From positions 62,001-126,000 of the forward strand of contig JARGNI010000001.1 of the NCBI GenBank assembly GCA_029213195.1: DNA of 64,000 nucleotides, given 5' to 3'. Positions 55,501 to 61,500 of the stretch are shown one piece after another (the first letter of the stretch is position 1; the number at the start of each line of letters is the position of its first letter). The translations under genes were made by a program, and so were the position numbers. Origin of the DNA: Verrucomicrobiales bacterium. GTDB taxonomy: Bacteria; Verrucomicrobiota; Verrucomicrobiia; Verrucomicrobiales; DEV007. The notes below the pieces were generated by a model, which did not search any database, had not been told where the DNA came from, and was given only the letters and a program-made list of their open reading frames with translations.

Positions 55501-58500
55501 GAGACCGTGAACTTCATCCAGACGGCCACGGGCAACTCCTACATCAAGGACAACTACTCGCGGACCGAACATGGCGGTGGTTTCCGCAACGACGGCGTCG
55601 TCAACATCAACCTGACCGATTCCCAGGGAAATGCTTCGGTGGGGGTCTTCGAGATTTCCGGCAACCAGGCGCGTTCGAACGGGGCGCAGCTGCTTCCTGA
55701 TGGTACTGGAGCCGGGAATGCGGATCGCGTCGGAGGAGGATTTTATGTCACCTCGAATTCGGTGACCACTCTTCGGGATGTCAACATTACCAACAATATC
55801 GCCAACCGACGCGGGGGCGGTTTCTTCGCTGCTGGCGGCGCCGAGGTGACGATCACCTCGAGTTCAACCTCGACGTCCGGGAACGACGCCAGCTTTGTAT
55901 CCAAAATCCAGAGCAACCACGTCGTCGATGCCGGTGATGGTGACGGGGGCGGTTTCTATGTTTCCACCGCGAACACCACCGTCAGCCTCAGCGATGTGCT
56001 CGTGGCCGACAACACGTCTACCGACGAGGGGGGCGGTTTCCTTGCCCAGTCCAACTTCAGCGAGACGAGTCTGACCCGTGTGGACCTGGTTCGGAATACC
56101 TCCCAGGACAGCGGTGGCGGTTTCTACAACGAGTCGAACGGATCGAAGGTGACTCTCGATACGGTCCTCATCGATGGCAACGCATCTGTGACGGAGCATG
56201 GTGGTGGTTTCCGGAACAACGGAATCGTGGAAGGCAAGCTGGTTACGGTGACGAACAACTCGGCGAACGATACGGCGGATGGTCTTGAGAACACGACCCT
56301 GACAAACAATCGCGACCGTGTCGGTGGTGGAATCTACAATGCCTCCGGCAGGCTGACCCTCGAGGATGCCACGATTGAAAACAACCGTGCCTACAGTCGT
56401 GGTGGTGGTATTTTCAATGCGGGTGGCGGTATTGTCACCATTACCTCGAACACGATCCGCTCTTCGATCTCGAACAATGTGGTCGACCAGAACTCGGATC
56501 AGAACAATCAGCAGTGGCGTGACTACGGCAGTGGTGGTGGTGTCTACCAGGAAACCGCTGGCAGCCTTATCAACCTGACCGGTGTCGATGTGATCGGCAA
56601 TGAGGCCAAGGATGAAGGAGGAGGATTGTTCCTCGAAAGCGACGGTTCCGGAGCGACTTTTACCGACGTCCTCATCCAGAGCAATGAAGCCGGGGATGAA
56701 GGCGGTGGATTCAAAGTCAATGCGGCTGGAGTGACCGTGCAACTCGAGAATGTTGCGATCATCGGGAACCAATCGGAGACGATCGTGGGGGCTCCGCGCC
56801 CGGATAACCAGACGGCTACACTCGGAGACAGTGGGCACGGTGGCGGGATTCGCAACGTGGGAACCATCATCGGTAACAATGTCACGATCTCCGGAAATGA
56901 GGCCGGGGTGCAGGATCGCATCGCCCAGAACAACAGCAACAATGTGGGTGGCGGTCTCTATAGTTCGGGTACTTTTGCGCGTGTCGAGCTGACCAACGTC
57001 GCCATCACAGACAACAAGTCGCATGGCCGTGGCGGGGGCGTTTACAACGCCGACGGAGTCGTCAGCCTGACCGATTTTGTCATCGCGAACAATGCGACGG
57101 ATCAGGGTTCGAGCGAGGGGAACGGTCGGGGCGGAGGTCTCTGGAACAGCGGCAACGGAGATGTGACCCTGAATGGCGGAACTATTGCAAACAATACCTC
57201 CTTTGGCCATTCCGGGGGAATTCACAACCAGGACACCGGATCGACGATCGACGCAACCAACGTGACGGTGAGCGGCAACCGGGCGGGCTGGGATCCGAAT
57301 ACCAACAGCAGTGTGAACAATCGCGTCGCGGGTGGTCTTTGGGCCCTCAGCGGAGGACGTGCCGATGTCACCTTCCGTCACAGCACCTTTGCGAACAACG
57401 AAACGACCCGGAATGGATCGGACAGTGGAGCCGGTTTTCGTATCGACAACGGGGGCAAGCAGGTAGTTTTCGAGAACAGCATTATCTACGGAAACGCTCG
57501 TGATGTGGATGGTTCCAGTGGCGGACCGTTCACCGAAGATATCGATAACAATATTGGGTCCGAACTGATATTCGAAGGGACCAATATCGTCGGTACCACT
57601 GCCGGAACCATCTCCGGGGGAACCATTCTCCGCTCGGATCCCAATTTGGAAGCCCTCGCGGACAATGGCGGACCAACGGTGGGTGCCACGCTCGGAGCCG
57701 GAAGCCAGTTGGATCTGGCGACTTTCGGAGTTCCCACCCTCACTCCGGTCATCCAGACCCATGCGATCGGATCGGACAGCCTTGCGGCCGATGCCGCGGT
57801 CGGCTCCACCTCGACCGAGGATGCCCGGAATGCGGCTCGCCTGCCTATTGGCGCCGATCTTGGTGCCTTCGAGCTTTCCTCTCCTGAAATCGTCGATGCC
57901 AGCCTCGCGGTGACCGTCGCTCCGGAATCCCAGTCGGGAGCAGGCAATGTCGCCAACGGTGGCACCGTCACGTTGACGGGTGAAGTCCTCTACGACATTG
58001 TCGGAGGTGTTGCTGCTGAACCGGTTACCGTCACGGTGGACTGGGGCGATGGGTCTCCCTTCAGCCGGGTCACCTTTCCCGCGGGAACGGATTTCACGGC
58101 GACCACGCCGGACTTCAGTATTGATCACGTTTACGCCTACGGCTTCGACGGGCTCTATGACATCGATGTCAGTGTGAACCTATTCGGTGCCAAGGCCGCT
58201 GCCGATGTCGAGACGGTTTCGGTCGTCGTCGACGAGGTCAGTGCTCTTCAGGTCACGATCAACGAGGATACTCCGGTCGTTCTGGGGCCGAACACACCAG
58301 TCGATTCTACGGCAGGTGTCGTTTCTTCCGGACAACTGCTGGTCGACGACAGTGAGCCCATTCCGGATGGAAACCGTCTCGGTTGGGCTGTCGATATCGA
58401 CAGTGATCCCACCAACGGAACCTGGGCTATCGTGGGATCTGAGGGCCAGTCCTATCGCGAGGAGGTCCATATCTACAAGCTCAATGATACCAGCGGCGAG

Positions 58501-61500
58501 TGGGAGCACTTCCAGACCCTGCTCAACGACAATGTGGATGTCTTCGATGATTTCGGCTACGCCGTGAACGTCGATGCCACGAACGGGCGCATCTTCGTGG
58601 GTGCCCAGCTTGATGATTCCGGAGGCGGTGATCGCGGAGCCGTCTACTACTACCAGTTCGACGGGACCACCTGGAACCTGGCCCAGCGGATCGCTTCCGT
58701 CACCGGGACCAACGGCAGCGACCAGTTCGGTTCTTCCCTCGATTCCGATGGCGACTTCCTCGTCGTCGGAGCCTATGCGGAGGACAGCGGCGGGACCAAT
58801 GCGGGCGCGGCCTACGTTTTCACTTTCGATGGCACCAACTACGGCAACGTACAGAAGATCCAGGCCCAGAACACGGACGGCACCAGTGACCGTTCCGCAA
58901 ACGACAACTTTGGGCGTTCTGTCGCCATCAGTGGGAACTATCTCGTGGTCGGTGCCGAGCTCAATGACGACACGGGTAACAACTCCGGTTCGGCCTACGT
59001 CTATTCTTTTGACGGAACGAGCTGGTCGATCGAGCAGAAGCTGGCAGCATCGAACCAGGGCGGTGACGATCGTTTCGGCTTCGATGTCGATATTGACATG
59101 ACTTCCGGCACCAGTGGCAGGATTGTCGTCGGAGCTCGCCAGGAGGACACCGGAAGCGGAAACAATCTGGGCTCCATCTACGTCTTCGAATACAATGGCA
59201 CGGACACCTGGGCCGAATCCCAGCAAATCAGCAGTTCCACCGGGGGCATCACTGGCCTGAGTCAGGATGACCGACTCGGTGGATCCGTCGCGATCGATGG
59301 CGATACCATTCTATCCGCGGCTTACCAGGATGACCCGATTGGCACCAACTCCGGAAGAGGGCACATTTTCACCCACAACGGAACGGCCTTCGAGCACAGC
59401 CAGTCCATCATCGCCAGTGACGCAACGGACCGGGATGAGCTGGGTCTGAGCGTGGCTCTTTCCGGGGACAAGTATATCCTCGGGGCGCGTCTCGCGCAGG
59501 GCACCTACACGACGGACGATGGGGCGACGATCTCGCTGCCAAGATATGGAGCGGCCTACATCTATGAGGGCACTCCCGGATCCGCGACCGAAACAGCGAA
59601 GCTCGATGGAGATCTCTCGACCGCAGACCTCCTCGGAGGCCGGGTCGAGTTCGGTCGACGTGTCGCGATTGGAGGCGACTATGCTCTCGTCGGAGCTCCC
59701 GGTGGGGGAATCGGGGACAATCGTACGACACGCGAAGGGGCCGGATCAGCTTATCTCTATCGCCGGAACGATCTCGGGACGGCGGATCCATCGGATGACA
59801 CGTGGTCGCTTCTCGAGAAGCTCACTCTCTCCGATGTCGACACCTCCTCGGAAACCGGGGATCAGTTCGGCTTCGGCGTGGCCATCGCCGCGGACGGATC
59901 GAGCTTCGCCATCGGCGCTTACAATCACGATGACGGAGGAGACCGTCAGGGTGCCGTCTATGTCTACACTCTTGATACGGCAAACGGAGATGTCTCCCTG
60001 GAAGGTCGGATCCGAGCAGCGGCAAGATCGACGACCGATGAATTCGGTCGCTATCTCTCCATGAACGAGGACGGATCCGTCCTCGCCGTGGGGATGCGCT
60101 CCGATGATGACGGGGGTGGTGGATCTGGTGCTGTCCTCGTTTACGGCGCTTCCGGTGGCGATTGGAACAATTTCTTCTCCGGCGCGGCGCTGGACAACAA
60201 CGGAGTCCTCAGTATCCAGTCCGATGGAGTCAAGCTGAAGCCAACGGCCGACGCCACAAGCACTGCCAGCGATGAATTCGGCAGAAGCGTCGCGATCAGT
60301 GGCAACCGCATCGTCGTCGGGGCATTCGACGACGACCACGTGGGCGGAGCCGGACCGGATGACAATGGCAATGTGCCTGCACGCGACCGGGGCTCGGCCT
60401 ATGTCTTCGATTCGACGGACGGCATCAACTGGACCCTGACCCAGAAGCTCTTCGCGAGCGATAACCAGAAGGACGATCGATTCGGCTGGGGCGTCGATGT
60501 CGATGGCGACACCATCGTGGTGGGCGCGAACCAGGAGGACACCGGCGGCTCGAATCGGGGCAAGGCCTACATCTTCGAGTTCGACGGCACGACCTGGGCT
60601 GAGACCCAGCAGATCCAGGCATCAGATCGCCAGAACAACGACCACTTCGGCCGCTCCGTCGCGATCGACGGCGACACCATCGTCGTCGGCGCCTATCTCG
60701 AGGATACCTCGGGAAGTGAAGCCGGTGCTGCCTACGTTTTCCAGCGCGATTCCTTCGGGAATCCCTTCTCCGAGACCGACATCCTTCGGGCCCCCGACGG
60801 CTCGAGCCGGGATGGCTTCGGTCTTTCCGTTGCGATCGACGAGGGCAACATCGTCGTGGGAGCCTACCAGGCCGACCGGATTCTTGCCGACGGGACCGTT
60901 GTCGCGAACTGGGGGGCGGCCTACACCTATCGGGTCCTTCCAGCAGTCAGTCCGGGAGTGGAGATCACCAGTGTGACCCAACCCGCCAGTGGTTCGGTTT
61001 CGATCATCGGGGCAGGAACTTCCACGGAACTGCGTTTCGATCCTGGCAGCGATTTTGATTCTCTCAATACCGGTGAATCTGCCGTAGCAACTTTCACTTA
61101 CACGACGTCCACGGGAGACACCGCTTCGGCGACGGTCACGATCGAGGGACGGAATGACACGCCCGTTGCAAACGACGACGGAGGAGTCAATTTCACCGTA
61201 TCGGAGGACGGTCCGGCTTTCATCTCCGGCAATGTGCTCACGAACGACGTCGATGATGACAATGCTCCGGGCAATGTGGTTATCGTCAGCAGTGTGCAGA
61301 ATTCCGCTGCCGGAGTGGGAACGGTTGTCGGCACCGATAAGGGGGCTCTTCTTACCCTGAATGCGGATGGGACCTTCACCTACGATCCGAATGGGAAGTT
61401 CGAGCATCTTGCCGCAGGAGATACCGACACGGACACCGCGAAGTATCGCGTCACCGATTCGCAGGGAGAAATTATCTACCAGGAGATCGATGGCGCCTTC

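Noticed and set aside
51619-58128. Large minus-strand ORFs opposite the giant gene
   Set aside because: They mirror the low-complexity Asn/Asp/Gly coding strand and give Val/Arg/Ser-rich products without domains.
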